DNA of 64,000 nt. Source: Lewinella sp. IMCC34191 (lineage in GTDB: Bacteria > Bacteroidota > Bacteroidia > Chitinophagales > Saprospiraceae). The notes beneath the pieces were generated by a model, which saw nothing but the letters and a program-made list of their open reading frames with translations, was not told the origin of the DNA and ran no database searches. Position 1 is the stretch's first letter. Every line of letters starts with the position of its first letter. The stretch is taken from positions 1,054,001-1,118,000 of the forward strand of contig NZ_QNQZ01000001.1 in assembly GCF_003390935.1 (NCBI RefSeq), given 5' to 3'. Shown piece after piece: positions 34,379 through 43,261 of the stretch. Made by a program: the position numbers and the translations under genes.

Positions 34379-35555
34379 TGGCGGCCGGATCTGTTTTACC
34401 ATCGCGCTCCTGATCGCCGGCGCGGTGTTGGCTTCCGCTTACCAACCGGAATGGGGTTTCTTCGGTCACCGGCGCATCAATCGCCTGGCGACCTTTACCC
34501 TTCCTACGGAAATGATGCCCTTCTTCCGGGGGCAGATCGATTACCTCAGCGAGCACGCCGTGGATCCGGACAAGCGACGGTACGCCGCGAACGGCGAAGC
34601 CATCCGGCATTACATGGACCTGGACCACTACGGTGCTTCACCCTTCGACGATCTTCCGCGTAACTACGCTGCCGCGCGCATGCAGTACGGCAGCGTGCTA
34701 GACATCACGGCAGGCGGAGACACCATCGCTTGGGTGCTGGATACGGTTCTCGTGGAAGATGATATCGTGCTGATTCGCTCCGCGGACCATACGATCGACT
34801 TGCCACTGCGTCCCTACCAAAGCCTCTGGTACGGAAATATCGAGGAAGACCGGACGGACTCCCTACGGCAACTCGGGGTTCCGCTGCGGGGTGACCGATT
34901 CGAATTCTACGAAGCCTTCAGCGATCACGGTATCCTTCCCTACCACCTCATATCTTACCACCGGCAGCTTACGAACGCCTTCGTGCGGGAAGACGCCAAC
35001 CGTATTTTACAGTTGGCGGCCGAAATGGGCCACTACGTCGGCGACGCTCACGTCCCGCTGCACACCACCGAAAACTATAACGGTCAGTTGACCGGTCAGA
35101 CGGGCATTCACGCCTTCTGGGAGAGCCGCTTGCCGGAACTGTTCGCCGATGAGGAGTACGATTACTTCGTGGGGCCGGCCGAGTACATCGACGATCCCCA
35201 GACCTATTATTGGGAGATCGTGTTAGAAAGTCATAGCCTGGTGGATAGTGTACTCCGTACGGAAAGGCGACTAAGTGAGCAATTTGCCGCCGACCAACAA
35301 TTGTGCTTTGAGGAGCGGTTAGGTCGTCAGGTCCAGATGCAGTGTACGGAATACGCCCGGGCGTGGTCCGAGGCTATGGCCGGGATGGTGGAAGATCGGT
35401 TTCGCGCCGCCATCCATAGTGTCGGATCGGTTTGGTACAGCTGTTGGGTCGACGCGGGCCAGCCTGATTTGTCCATGCTGGGTAGAACGGAAGCACCGCT
35501 CGCAGATACGTTGACGACGAGAACGGAGGTGCACGCACTACGGCCCCATGAGTAA
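34365..35555 (+). CDS. Exported zinc-dependent phospholipase C / S1-P1 nuclease-fold protein
   Basis: A 396-residue protein with a signal peptide (CFTIALLIAGAVLASA) and then the all-helical trinuclear-zinc fold shared by phospholipase C and S1/P1 nucleases. Likely ligands are in WGFFGHRRINRLA (the W after the cleavage site and the H), HYMDLDHYG, EMGHYVGDAHVPLHTTENYNG and IHAFWESRLPELF. The GD(A/x)HxPLH block is the strongest signature. Bacteroidota members are generally labelled zinc-dependent phospholipase C family, but activity is untested. The gene is coupled to its neighbours by 14- and 8-base overlaps. Confidence 0.82.
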   Translation: MIRSSGGRICFTIALLIAGAVLASAYQPEWGFFGHRRINRLATFTLPTEMMPFFRGQIDYLSEHAVDPDKRRYAANGEAIRHYMDLDHYGASPFDDLPRNYAAARMQYGSVLDITAGGDTIAWVLDTVLVEDDIVLIRSADHTIDLPLRPYQSLWYGNIEEDRTDSLRQLGVPLRGDRFEFYEAFSDHGILPYHLISYHRQLTNAFVREDANRILQLAAEMGHYVGDAHVPLHTTENYNGQLTGQTGIHAFWESRLPELFADEEYDYFVGPAEYIDDPQTYYWEIVLESHSLVDSVLRTERRLSEQFAADQQLCFEERLGRQVQMQCTEYARAWSEAMAGMVEDRFRAAIHSVGSVWYSCWVDAGQPDLSMLGRTEAPLADTLTTRTEVHALRPHE

Positions 35556-36975
35556 GAAATACTGGGCATTGGCTGCACTGCTTTTTTTCCTGGCGGCGAC
35601 CTTCAGCGTGGGGCACCATCAGGGCGACGAGCACTTTCAGATCCTCGAGTTTGCTGCCTATAAGCTGGGAATCGCATCCGCGGACGACCTAACCTGGGAA
35701 TTCCACGAGCGAATGCGACCGGCGCTGCAGCCCGCCATGGCATACGGGATATACCGCCTATTCGAGGTTTTCGGTCCGGTGGACCCGTTCGGGGTAAGTT
35801 TCGTACTGCGATTGCTTTCTGGACTGCTGACGCTGCTGGTCACTACCCTACTTTATTTCCGCTATCATAAGGTAAATCCCTATGCGTGGTGGCCGTTCCT
35901 CCTCCTCTTTCACTGGTGCCTATACTACAACGGAGTACGCTTTAGCAGTGAGAACTGGGGGGGACTGGCGGCCATCACCGGTCTGCTCCTTTTCCCGCTT
36001 GGTGTAAGCGACCGGAACGCCTACACACCGTCTGGGGGGCGTTCAGCGATCTTGGCGGGCGTATGCTTCGGGCTGGCCTTTCTATTCCGGTACCAGATGG
36101 CGCTCTTTGTCGGGGGCTTTTACCTCTGGTGGTTGCTCTTTTACCGGCGCCAATGGTCGGCCGTATGGATGTCAATGACTGGCGGATGGCTCATTCTCCT
36201 CCTTTGTTACCCCCTGACCTACTGGCTCTATGGGGAGTGGACGCTACCGGCCTGGAACTACTTCGCCGCCAACTTGGTAGCCGGTAAGGCCGCGGCCTAT
36301 GGCACCTTGCCGTGGTGGGGATACATAGAACTGGTTTTTCTCCGGGGTATACCGCCCCTCGGTTTGCTCTACGTTTTGGCCACCGGGTATTACCTCTATA
36401 AATATGGACGGGACCCGCTTAGCTGGGCGGTCGGAGTCTTTCTTATCGTGCATTCGGTAATTGGCAGGAAGGACATTCGGTTTTTGTATCCGCTGATTCC
36501 GCTGCTACCGGTCCTGATGGCCGGGGCCTGGCAGGGAACCCGTTCCTGGCTGTTGCAGACCATCGGCAAACGTCCGCTCCGCGGCTTCGGATGGCTGTGC
36601 CTGGTGCTGAACGCGCTACTGCTGGCGGCGGTGGTGGTTCGCCCAGCCGCTTCGGAGATGCCACCGCTACGGTTTCTTTACGTGGCCTATCCGGGACCCG
36701 CTACGCTAACCGGACCGGATGCCCGCATCATCAAAGCGGAGGGCGCTACCGGATATTTTTACCACCGTCCGGGCCACCGCATCGTTCCGGTTGGGGATTC
36801 GGTTTCTACCTGCGCTCCGTCGCCCTGCTTATACCTTATCCGGACGCGGGATGAACCGCGGCCACCGGCCGGCTCCCAACTCGTGTACAGCGACCGGCCC
36901 GACTGGCTGGTGAGCCACTTACCCTTCGGGCTGCTATCGCGGGAGAAATGGTGGTATATCTATTCCCTTCCGTAA
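35548..36975 (+). CDS. GT22-like mannosyltransferase, multi-pass membrane
   Basis: A 475-residue polytopic membrane protein related to the GT22 family (PIG-B, ALG9-type mannosyltransferases). The luminal loop after the first helix carries the acidic HHQGDEHFQILEFAAYKLG, followed by WEFHERMRPALQPAM, which matches the E-W-R-S-x-x-x-P signature region. About nine further hydrophobic helices follow, with a short polar C-terminal domain. Bacteria of this phylum have a few such enzymes, thought to use a lipid-linked sugar donor on the periplasmic side. It is the last gene in the gldG operon, so a link to surface glycosylation is possible. Confidence 0.78.
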   Translation: MSKKYWALAALLFFLAATFSVGHHQGDEHFQILEFAAYKLGIASADDLTWEFHERMRPALQPAMAYGIYRLFEVFGPVDPFGVSFVLRLLSGLLTLLVTTLLYFRYHKVNPYAWWPFLLLFHWCLYYNGVRFSSENWGGLAAITGLLLFPLGVSDRNAYTPSGGRSAILAGVCFGLAFLFRYQMALFVGGFYLWWLLFYRRQWSAVWMSMTGGWLILLLCYPLTYWLYGEWTLPAWNYFAANLVAGKAAAYGTLPWWGYIELVFLRGIPPLGLLYVLATGYYLYKYGRDPLSWAVGVFLIVHSVIGRKDIRFLYPLIPLLPVLMAGAWQGTRSWLLQTIGKRPLRGFGWLCLVLNALLLAAVVVRPAASEMPPLRFLYVAYPGPATLTGPDARIIKAEGATGYFYHRPGHRIVPVGDSVSTCAPSPCLYLIRTRDEPRPPAGSQLVYSDRPDWLVSHLPFGLLSREKWWYIYSLP

Positions 36976-37013
36976 AGCTGGCCGCGGGAGGGACCGAACC
37001 GACATCGCCTTAC

Positions 37014-37021
37014 TATATTTG
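37014..37021 (+). promoter_or_regulatory. -7 promoter box TATATTTG for bioB
   Basis: TATATTTG is an exact TAnnTTTG match and ends six bases (all C) before the bioB ATG at 37028. This predicts an extremely short or absent 5' leader. Confidence 0.55.
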
Positions 37022-37027
37022 CCCCCC

Positions 37028-38110
37028 ATGACCGCCCACCCCCACAACCCCACCAGCCGCTGGACCCTGGAAGAGCTTCAGCAATTGCACGATCTGCCCC
37101 TGATGGAACTGCTGTTCCGTGCTGCTACGGTCCACCGGCAGTACCACGACCCCAACGAGGTACAGGTATCGAGCCTGTTGAGCATCAAAACCGGCGGATG
37201 CCCCGAGGATTGCGGCTACTGCCCCCAGGCCGCCCGCTACCACACCGACATCGAGGAGAATGCCCTGATGACGGTCGAGCAGGTACGCACCGCCGCCGAG
37301 CGGGCTAAAGGACTGGGCAGCAGTCGCCTTTGCATGGGCGCGGCCTGGCGCAACGTGCGTGACGACGATGAATTCGATCAGGTACTGGATCTGGTACGGA
37401 CCGTCAACGGTCTGGACATGGAAGTCTGCGCCACCCTCGGGATGCTGACCCCCAACCAGGCCGAGCGCCTGGCGGCCGCAGGCCTCTACGCCTACAACCA
37501 TAACCTCGACAGCAGCGAGGAATACTACAAAGAAGTGATCTCCACCCGGGGCTACGAAGACCGCCTGGAAACCATCGGCAACGCCCGCCGGGCCGGCCTG
37601 ACCGTCTGCTCCGGCGGCATCATCGGCATGGGCGAGACGGTCGTCGATCGCCTGAAGATGTTGCTTACGCTGGCCTCCCTTGATCCGGTCCCCGAGTCCG
37701 TTCCCATCAATGCCCTGGTAGCCGTGGAAGGAACACCGCTGGAGGAGCAAAAGCCCGTGGATATCTTCGAAATGGTACGGATGATCGCCGTCACGCGCAT
37801 CCTTATTCCATCCACCACCGTTCGGCTGAGCGCCGGGCGGAAGGACATGAGCCCCGAAGGTCAGGCCCTGTGCTTTTTTGCAGGTGCCGGCTCCATCTTT
37901 GCCGGTGACAAACTGCTCACCACGCCCAATCCCGAAGCCTTCGCGGATATGGAACTCTTTTCCGCCCTGGGGCTCAAACCCACTCAGGCCTATGCCAAGG
38001 GCGAGCGCCCCACCCCGGGTAACGACCCCGGCCGGCCGACCGAAAAGCAGCGCATCAAGTGGAGCCGCCCCGGTCACCGCATCGAACGCAACGAAGCGAA
38101 GCGGAAGTGA
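37028..38110 (+). CDS. bioB: Biotin synthase
   Basis: BioB is a radical SAM enzyme that inserts sulfur into dethiobiotin. The 4Fe-4S motif C-x-x-x-C-x-x-C appears as KTGGCPEDCGYCPQAARYHT; GAAWRNVRDDDEFDQV, VCATLGML and YAYNHNLDSSEEYY are standard BioB blocks. The arginine of the 2Fe-2S site lies in LSAGRKDMSPEGQAL. The 360-residue size is normal. An in-frame TTG at 37019 overlaps the promoter box, so ATG at 37028 is the start. No other bio gene is adjacent. Confidence 0.96.
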   Translation: MTAHPHNPTSRWTLEELQQLHDLPLMELLFRAATVHRQYHDPNEVQVSSLLSIKTGGCPEDCGYCPQAARYHTDIEENALMTVEQVRTAAERAKGLGSSRLCMGAAWRNVRDDDEFDQVLDLVRTVNGLDMEVCATLGMLTPNQAERLAAAGLYAYNHNLDSSEEYYKEVISTRGYEDRLETIGNARRAGLTVCSGGIIGMGETVVDRLKMLLTLASLDPVPESVPINALVAVEGTPLEEQKPVDIFEMVRMIAVTRILIPSTTVRLSAGRKDMSPEGQALCFFAGAGSIFAGDKLLTTPNPEAFADMELFSALGLKPTQAYAKGERPTPGNDPGRPTEKQRIKWSRPGHRIERNEAKRK

Positions 38111-38214
38111 GGCAGTCGGGAATCAATGACTTCGGTGCCGGTGTAGAACGGTAGTCCGTCAAGCTTCCCGTCCAATCGTATTAAGATAATTTATCAAGCA
38201 TAAAATAGCACCCT

Positions 38215-38973
38215 ATGAGCCGCACGATGGTCGCAGGAAACTGGAAAATGAATACTTCGCCCGCCGAAGGAGCCCGCCTGATTCAGGAGGTAATGGAAAA
38301 AGTAGGAACACCCGCTACCCGCGTGGTATTCGGCGTTCCCGCCCTGCAGCTGATGCAAGCGCAGGAATTGGTGGCCGGACACACCAACTACGCGATCGCC
38401 GCTCAGAATATGCACCAGGAAACCAGCGGAGCCTATACGGGCGAGATCAGTGCCGGTATGCTGAGTGAGGTCGGTATCGAATACGTTATCCTCGGGCACA
38501 GCGAACGCCGTGATTACGCCGGGGAGGACGACGACCTGATCAACCTGAAAATCCAGCGCGCCCTGGAGGCCGGTCTACGCCCCATCTACTGCTGCGGCGA
38601 GAAGCTAGACATCCGTGAGGCGGGCAATCAGGAACTCGTGGTCGGCAAGCAAGTAGAGCAGGCGCTGTATTCCCTCGACCCCGAACAGATCGAAAAGATC
38701 GTCATCGCCTACGAGCCGGTCTGGGCGATCGGTACGGGCCGCACCGCTTCCAAGGAGCAGGCGCAGGACATGCACGCCTATATCCGCCGCATGATTGCCA
38801 ACCAATTCGGCGCGGATGTCGCGCAGAACCTGACGATCCTCTACGGTGGTTCGGTAAAGCCGAATAACGCGGTCGAGCTATTCTCCCAGCCCGACGTGGA
38901 TGGCGGACTGGTTGGCGGAGCCAGCCTCGATGCGGAAAATTTCGCCGCGATTGTCAACGCGATCGGCGGATAG
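38215..38973 (+). CDS. tpiA: Triosephosphate isomerase
   Basis: TpiA interconverts dihydroxyacetone phosphate and glyceraldehyde 3-phosphate in glycolysis. The 252-residue protein has all the family marks: N-x-K near the start (VAGNWKMNTS, K being catalytic), the histidine block YVILGHSERRDYAGED, the catalytic glutamate in VIAYEPVWAIGTGRTAS, and phosphate-binding YGGSVKPNNA and GGLVGGASLD. Length is standard. It ends four bases before the convergent porT stop. Confidence 0.97.
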   Translation: MSRTMVAGNWKMNTSPAEGARLIQEVMEKVGTPATRVVFGVPALQLMQAQELVAGHTNYAIAAQNMHQETSGAYTGEISAGMLSEVGIEYVILGHSERRDYAGEDDDLINLKIQRALEAGLRPIYCCGEKLDIREAGNQELVVGKQVEQALYSLDPEQIEKIVIAYEPVWAIGTGRTASKEQAQDMHAYIRRMIANQFGADVAQNLTILYGGSVKPNNAVELFSQPDVDGGLVGGASLDAENFAAIVNAIGG

Positions 38974-38977
38974 TCCC

Positions 38978-39724
38978 CTACCCTTCAATGTGAAAGGATA
39001 GCGTAAAGGTCCGGCTGGTCACCTTCGAAAGGACGCGGCTCTGCGGCAAGGTCGGATTAAACAGCAGACTGTTGCCGATACCGTGGCTGATCTTGAATTC
39101 CGGGGATAGAATAAAGTAGGGGAAGAAGATCTGGATACCGGCACCGTATTCAATGGAATAGTCATGCGGGCTGATCCGAACCAATTCTTCGGCCTGCCGG
39201 GTCCGGCTTTCGGTGGCTACGTCGTAGCTGTACTTCATGCCGGCAATGAGAAAGAGTCGCTTATCGCGGTACGGAGCACTCTTGTAGCGAAAGGAAAACG
39301 GAATTTCGATGAAGACCGATTCGATCTTCTCCTGCAGTTCCCGCTGGTTGACGGTGCTCTGGGTGTAATTAAGCGTGCGCTCGGCAAAGCTGAATCCCGG
39401 GGTAAAGCGGAAGTCGAAATACTTGCCCAGCTTCAAATTCCCAATTAGGTTGAGGTTAAATCCGGGACCGTTGAGGCTTTCCACGCCGATGATCGAGTCC
39501 GTATAGATGAACTCGTTGCTCCGGAAGGGGGTGTAGCGGCTGGAATTGAATCCCAGCGTGATGCCGAAGTAGTACGGCTTGGCCTGGAAGTCGTAGAAGT
39601 TGTAGTTGTTCCCGCCCGTAAACTGAGCCCGAACGAAAGAACACGACAGGAGAACCAGAAAAAACGTCAGCGCTAGCGGGTGGCGGTATAGATGCTTGCG
39701 ATGCCAAAAGTTAGTGCTTGCCAT
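38978..39724 (-). CDS. porT: PorT-type outer membrane protein of the type IX secretion system
   Basis: PorT is a beta-barrel protein required for T9SS assembly and function in Bacteroidota. The 248-residue protein has a signal peptide ending near SFVRAQ (residue 34) and the family blocks FYDFQAKPYYFGITLGFNSS, FRFTPGFSFAERTLNY, VFIEIPFSFRYKSAPYRDKR, EYGAGIQIFFPYFILSPE and a terminal aromatic strand. It is next to menG, the arrangement usual in this phylum. Its ATG lies inside menG, giving an unusually long 52-base overlap in a different frame. It probably supports export of the CTD proteins encoded elsewhere in this window. Confidence 0.87.
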   Translation of the reverse strand: MASTNFWHRKHLYRHPLALTFFLVLLSCSFVRAQFTGGNNYNFYDFQAKPYYFGITLGFNSSRYTPFRSNEFIYTDSIIGVESLNGPGFNLNLIGNLKLGKYFDFRFTPGFSFAERTLNYTQSTVNQRELQEKIESVFIEIPFSFRYKSAPYRDKRLFLIAGMKYSYDVATESRTRQAEELVRISPHDYSIEYGAGIQIFFPYFILSPEFKISHGIGNSLLFNPTLPQSRVLSKVTSRTFTLSFHIEG

Positions 39725-40407
39725 TCCGTGTTGTTATAGCCGACCCGATCCAGGATCTTTAAAAACGCTTTGCCGCTGGGAAACGCCTGTACGCTCTCGA
39801 AGAGGTAAGCGTAGGCGCGCGGGTCCTTACTCTGTAAACGGCCGATGAGCGGCATAATTTTACCAAAGTACAGATTGAAGCCCCAACGAACGGGTGCGTA
39901 ACGTATCCGACTAAATTCTAGTATGACCAATTTGCCACCCGGCTTCAGCACGCGGCGCATTTCCGCCAGCCCTTTCTCCAGGTTCTCGAAATTACGCACT
40001 CCGAAAGCGACGGTTACCGCATCGAAGGATTCGTCGGCATACGGCAGGTTCTCGCTGTCGCCCTGCTCCAGCTTGATCCGTTCGTCGAGCCCCGCCGCGG
40101 CTACCTTTTTTCGCCCGTAGGCCAGCATCCCTTCGCTGAGGTCGACGCCCGTTACGTGTTTTGCGTCGGAGCGCAGGATAGTTTGAATTGCTACGTCAGC
40201 CGTACCGGTGGCCACGTCCAAAACCAATTCATGCTTCGCGTCGAGCTCGGCGATCAGTCGCTTGCGCCAGAGGGTATCCACGCCCAGGGAAGTGCCCCGG
40301 TTGAGGAGGTCATAAGTGGGGGCGATGGAGTCGAACATGCGTCCGACTTCCGACTTTTTGGAGGCCCCTTCGTCGTAGGGCTTGACGACTCTTTCGGTAC
40401 TTGACAT
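39673..40407 (-). CDS. menG: Demethylmenaquinone methyltransferase
   Basis: The UbiE/MenG enzyme methylates demethylmenaquinol in the last step of menaquinone synthesis. SAM motif I is LDVATGTADVAI; the family signatures Y-D-x-x-N-x-x-x-S/T-x-G-x-x-x-x-W (YDLLNRGTSLGVDTLWR) and FGVRNFENLEKGLAEMRRVLKPGG are both present. At 244 residues it is the normal length. Menaquinone is the usual quinone of Bacteroidota, so menG rather than ubiE is used. The end of the gene overlaps porT by 52 bases. Confidence 0.94.
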   Translation of the reverse strand: MSSTERVVKPYDEGASKKSEVGRMFDSIAPTYDLLNRGTSLGVDTLWRKRLIAELDAKHELVLDVATGTADVAIQTILRSDAKHVTGVDLSEGMLAYGRKKVAAAGLDERIKLEQGDSENLPYADESFDAVTVAFGVRNFENLEKGLAEMRRVLKPGGKLVILEFSRIRYAPVRWGFNLYFGKIMPLIGRLQSKDPRAYAYLFESVQAFPSGKAFLKILDRVGYNNTEWQALTFGIASIYTATR

Positions 40408-40469
40408 ATGGCTTACTTAACCCGCCCTTATAAGCTTTGGTTGAGCTATGATTTCAGGCACGATTTTTG

Positions 40470-40477
40470 TACCTTCG
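40470..40477 (+). promoter_or_regulatory. -7 promoter box TACCTTCG for gyrA
   Basis: TACCTTCG lies 43 bases before the gyrA ATG at 40521, giving a leader of roughly 40 bases. It is identical to the boxes before the dynamin-like, lysA and PAP2 genes. Confidence 0.5.
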
Positions 40478-40520
40478 CGGGCAGGCGAAAGCGCCGGAAT
40501 TTTTTAACTCCTTGCCATTT

Positions 40521-43085
40521 ATGCCAAATTCAAGAATCATCCCGGTCAACATTGAAGACCAGATGAAATCGGCCTACATCGACTACTCCATGTCGGTGAT
40601 CGTGAGCCGGGCCCTACCCGACGTACGGGACGGTCTTAAGCCCGTCCACCGGCGGGTCCTCTTTGGAATGTCCGAACTCGGACTCAGCTACCGCGGCTCC
40701 CACAAGAAGAGCGCGCGTATTGTCGGTGAAGTACTCGGTAAGTATCACCCGCACGGTGACTCTTCCGTATACGACACCATGGTTCGTATGGCCCAGGACT
40801 GGTCCCTGCGCTACCCCCTCGTGGACGGACAGGGCAACTTCGGTTCCATGGACGGCGACAGCCCGGCGGCCATGCGGTACACCGAGGCCCGCCTGCAACG
40901 CATCTCCGACAGCATTCTCGGCGATCTCGACAAGGATACCGTTGATTACCAGCTCAACTTCGACGATACGCTGAAGGAGCCTACCGTGATGCCTACCCGC
41001 ATCCCCAACCTTCTGGTGAACGGAGCCAGCGGTATCGCCGTAGGTATGGCAACCAACATGCTCCCCCACAACCTGAATGAGGTGGTGGACGGCGTTATGG
41101 CTACCGTTGATAAGCCGGAGATCACCGTTGACGAACTCATGGAGTACGTCAAGGCTCCCGACTTTCCCACCGGCGGCATCATTTACGGCATGGATGGCGT
41201 ACGCGAAGCTTTCCGTACCGGCCGTGGCCGGGTCGTCGTGCGTGGCCGCGCGGACATCAAGGTCGACGACAACGACCGCGAGACCATCATCATCAGCGAG
41301 ATCCCCTATCAGGTCAACAAGGCGACGCTCGTGGCCAAGATCGCCGAGCTCGTCAACGACGGTAAGATTGCCGGCATCAGTGCCGTGCGCGATGAATCCG
41401 ACCGCGACGGTGTCCGGGTCGTAATCGAAGTGAAGCGGGACTCGATGGCTACCATCGTCCTCAGCTACCTATACAAGTACACTCCGCTGCAGAGCAGCTA
41501 CGGAGTGAACAACGTGGCCCTGGTGAACGGTCGCCCGATGACCCTTAACCTGAAGGATCTGATCGAGGAGTTCGTCGCCTTCCGCCTGGAAGTCATTCAG
41601 CGCAGGACACAATTCGAACTAAACAAAGCCCTGGCACGGGCGCACATCCTCATCGGTCTGCTGATCGCCCTGGATTACCTGGATGAAGTTATCAAACTGA
41701 TCCGGGCCAGCGACAGTCCCGAAGATGCCAAAGCCGGTTTGATGGCCGGTGACTTCGTAGAGGACAAAGACGCCTTCTGGAAAAAATTCGGCGATCTGGT
41801 CCAGGAAGTACAGACCGAAGAACTGATCGTTCTGGAAAATAACGTCATGAGCGAGGAGCAGGCCAAAGCTATCCTCGACATGCGTCTCCAGAAGCTTACC
41901 GGCCTCGAGATCACCAAGATCCGGGACGAGTACGCCGAGATACGCGAATTGATCGATCGCCTGCGCGCCATTCTCGAGAGCGAGGAACTGCAGCGGGACA
42001 TTATCAAGGAAGAGCTGCAGGACATCAAGGCCCGCTTCGGCGATGAGCGTCGTTCGGAGATCAGCCTGGATACGGCGGACATCTCCATTACCGATATGAT
42101 CGCCGATGAGGACGTGGTCGTTACCATTTCTCACTTAGGCTACATCAAACGGACCCCCGTCGCCGAGTATCGCGCGCAGGGGCGTGGCGGGCGTGGTAGC
42201 CGAGGCAGCAAAACACGTGACGCGGACTTCGTCGAGCACCTGTTTATCGCCAGCAACCACAACTACCTCTTACTCTTCACCGAGCAGGGGCGCTGCTTTT
42301 GGCTGCGTATCTACGAAATACCCGAAGCCGGAAAGAACAGCGGTGGCCGGGTCATTCAAAACATCCTGGCGATGCCGAAGGAAGATAACGTTCGCGCCTA
42401 CATCAGCGTGGCCGATCTGACGGACGAGGAATTCCTGAACAGCCATTCGGTGATCTTCGCCACCAAACGTGGGCAGGTCAAGAAAACCAGTCTGGAGGAG
42501 TACAGCCGGCCGCGTACGAATGGCGTGAATGCCATTACCATTAACGACGGCGACGAACTTCTGGAAGCCCGCCTTACCACGGGTAACAGTCACATTATCC
42601 TGGCTACGCGCAAGGGGCAGGCGATTCACTTCGAGGAAGAAAAGGTCCGGAACATGGGTCGCAATGCCGCCGGCGTTCGGGGTATTTCGCTGAACGGCGA
42701 GAACGACGCCGTGGTAGGTATGGTCACCATCGACCACGAAACGGACACCGACAAGTCGATCCTGGTCGTCAGCGAAAAAGGCATGGGCAAACGTTCCGAC
42801 TGGTCGGAATACCGCATCACGAACCGAGGAGGTAAGGGAGTCAGCACCATGAAGATCACCAAGAAAACCGGTGAGCTGGTTACGATCAAGGCCGTTAGCG
42901 ACGAAGACGATCTGATGATCACCAATCGCTCGGGTATTCTGATCCGTACCTCCATGAATGATCTGCGCGTCATGGGACGCTCCACGCAGGGTGTACGCCT
43001 GATCAAATTGGACGGTGACGATGCTATTGCGGATGTGGCAGTGGTCAGCGTTGACGAAGATGACCTGGTCACCGAAGAAGAATAG
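40521..43085 (+). CDS. gyrA: DNA gyrase subunit A
   Basis: GyrA cuts and rejoins DNA with GyrB to add negative supercoils. The 854-residue protein has the catalytic tyrosine in [10 protein letters not shown] and a wild-type-looking quinolone region ([20 protein letters not shown]). The C-terminal beta-pinwheel domain includes the GyrA box as [10 protein letters not shown], close to the canonical QRRGGKG. The pinwheel repeats continue to [11 protein letters not shown] at 40521 ([20 protein letters not shown]) is the family start; the frame extends to a TTG at 40467 which lies in the promoter box. Confidence 0.97.
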   Translation: MPNSRIIPVNIEDQMKSAYIDYSMSVIVSRALPDVRDGLKPVHRRVLFGMSELGLSYRGSHKKSARIVGEVLGKYHPHGDSSVYDTMVRMAQDWSLRYPLVDGQGNFGSMDGDSPAAMRYTEARLQRISDSILGDLDKDTVDYQLNFDDTLKEPTVMPTRIPNLLVNGASGIAVGMATNMLPHNLNEVVDGVMATVDKPEITVDELMEYVKAPDFPTGGIIYGMDGVREAFRTGRGRVVVRGRADIKVDDNDRETIIISEIPYQVNKATLVAKIAELVNDGKIAGISAVRDESDRDGVRVVIEVKRDSMATIVLSYLYKYTPLQSSYGVNNVALVNGRPMTLNLKDLIEEFVAFRLEVIQRRTQFELNKALARAHILIGLLIALDYLDEVIKLIRASDSPEDAKAGLMAGDFVEDKDAFWKKFGDLVQEVQTEELIVLENNVMSEEQAKAILDMRLQKLTGLEITKIRDEYAEIRELIDRLRAILESEELQRDIIKEELQDIKARFGDERRSEISLDTADISITDMIADEDVVVTISHLGYIKRTPVAEYRAQGRGGRGSRGSKTRDADFVEHLFIASNHNYLLLFTEQGRCFWLRIYEIPEAGKNSGGRVIQNILAMPKEDNVRAYISVADLTDEEFLNSHSVIFATKRGQVKKTSLEEYSRPRTNGVNAITINDGDELLEARLTTGNSHIILATRKGQAIHFEEEKVRNMGRNAAGVRGISLNGENDAVVGMVTIDHETDTDKSILVVSEKGMGKRSDWSEYRITNRGGKGVSTMKITKKTGELVTIKAVSDEDDLMITNRSGILIRTSMNDLRVMGRSTQGVRLIKLDGDDAIADVAVVSVDEDDLVTEEE

Positions 43086-43102
43086 GGTCGATCGTTGCAG
43101 AA

Positions 43103-43129
43103 AAGAGGGGCATGAACACCCCTTTTTCT
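43103..43129 (+). terminator. Intrinsic terminator after gyrA
   Basis: AAGAGGGG and CCCCTTTT form an eight-pair stem (one G-T pair) around a CATGAACA loop, continuing directly into a T run. It begins 17 bases after the gyrA stop. Confidence 0.7.
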
Positions 43130-43261
43130 TAACTGTTGTATTTTTTAGGACGGTATTAACGATACTTGTCCGACCTGCCCTGTTTTAGTTTTATCCTGAG
43201 GCATTCGCATTCCGCCTTTGGGACACCAATCCAAACAACTACGAAACCAACAACACTTATT

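Noticed and set aside
37013-38077. Open frame of 354 codons opposite bioB
   Set aside because: bioB is unambiguous; the antisense frame is glycine/valine rich with no motif.
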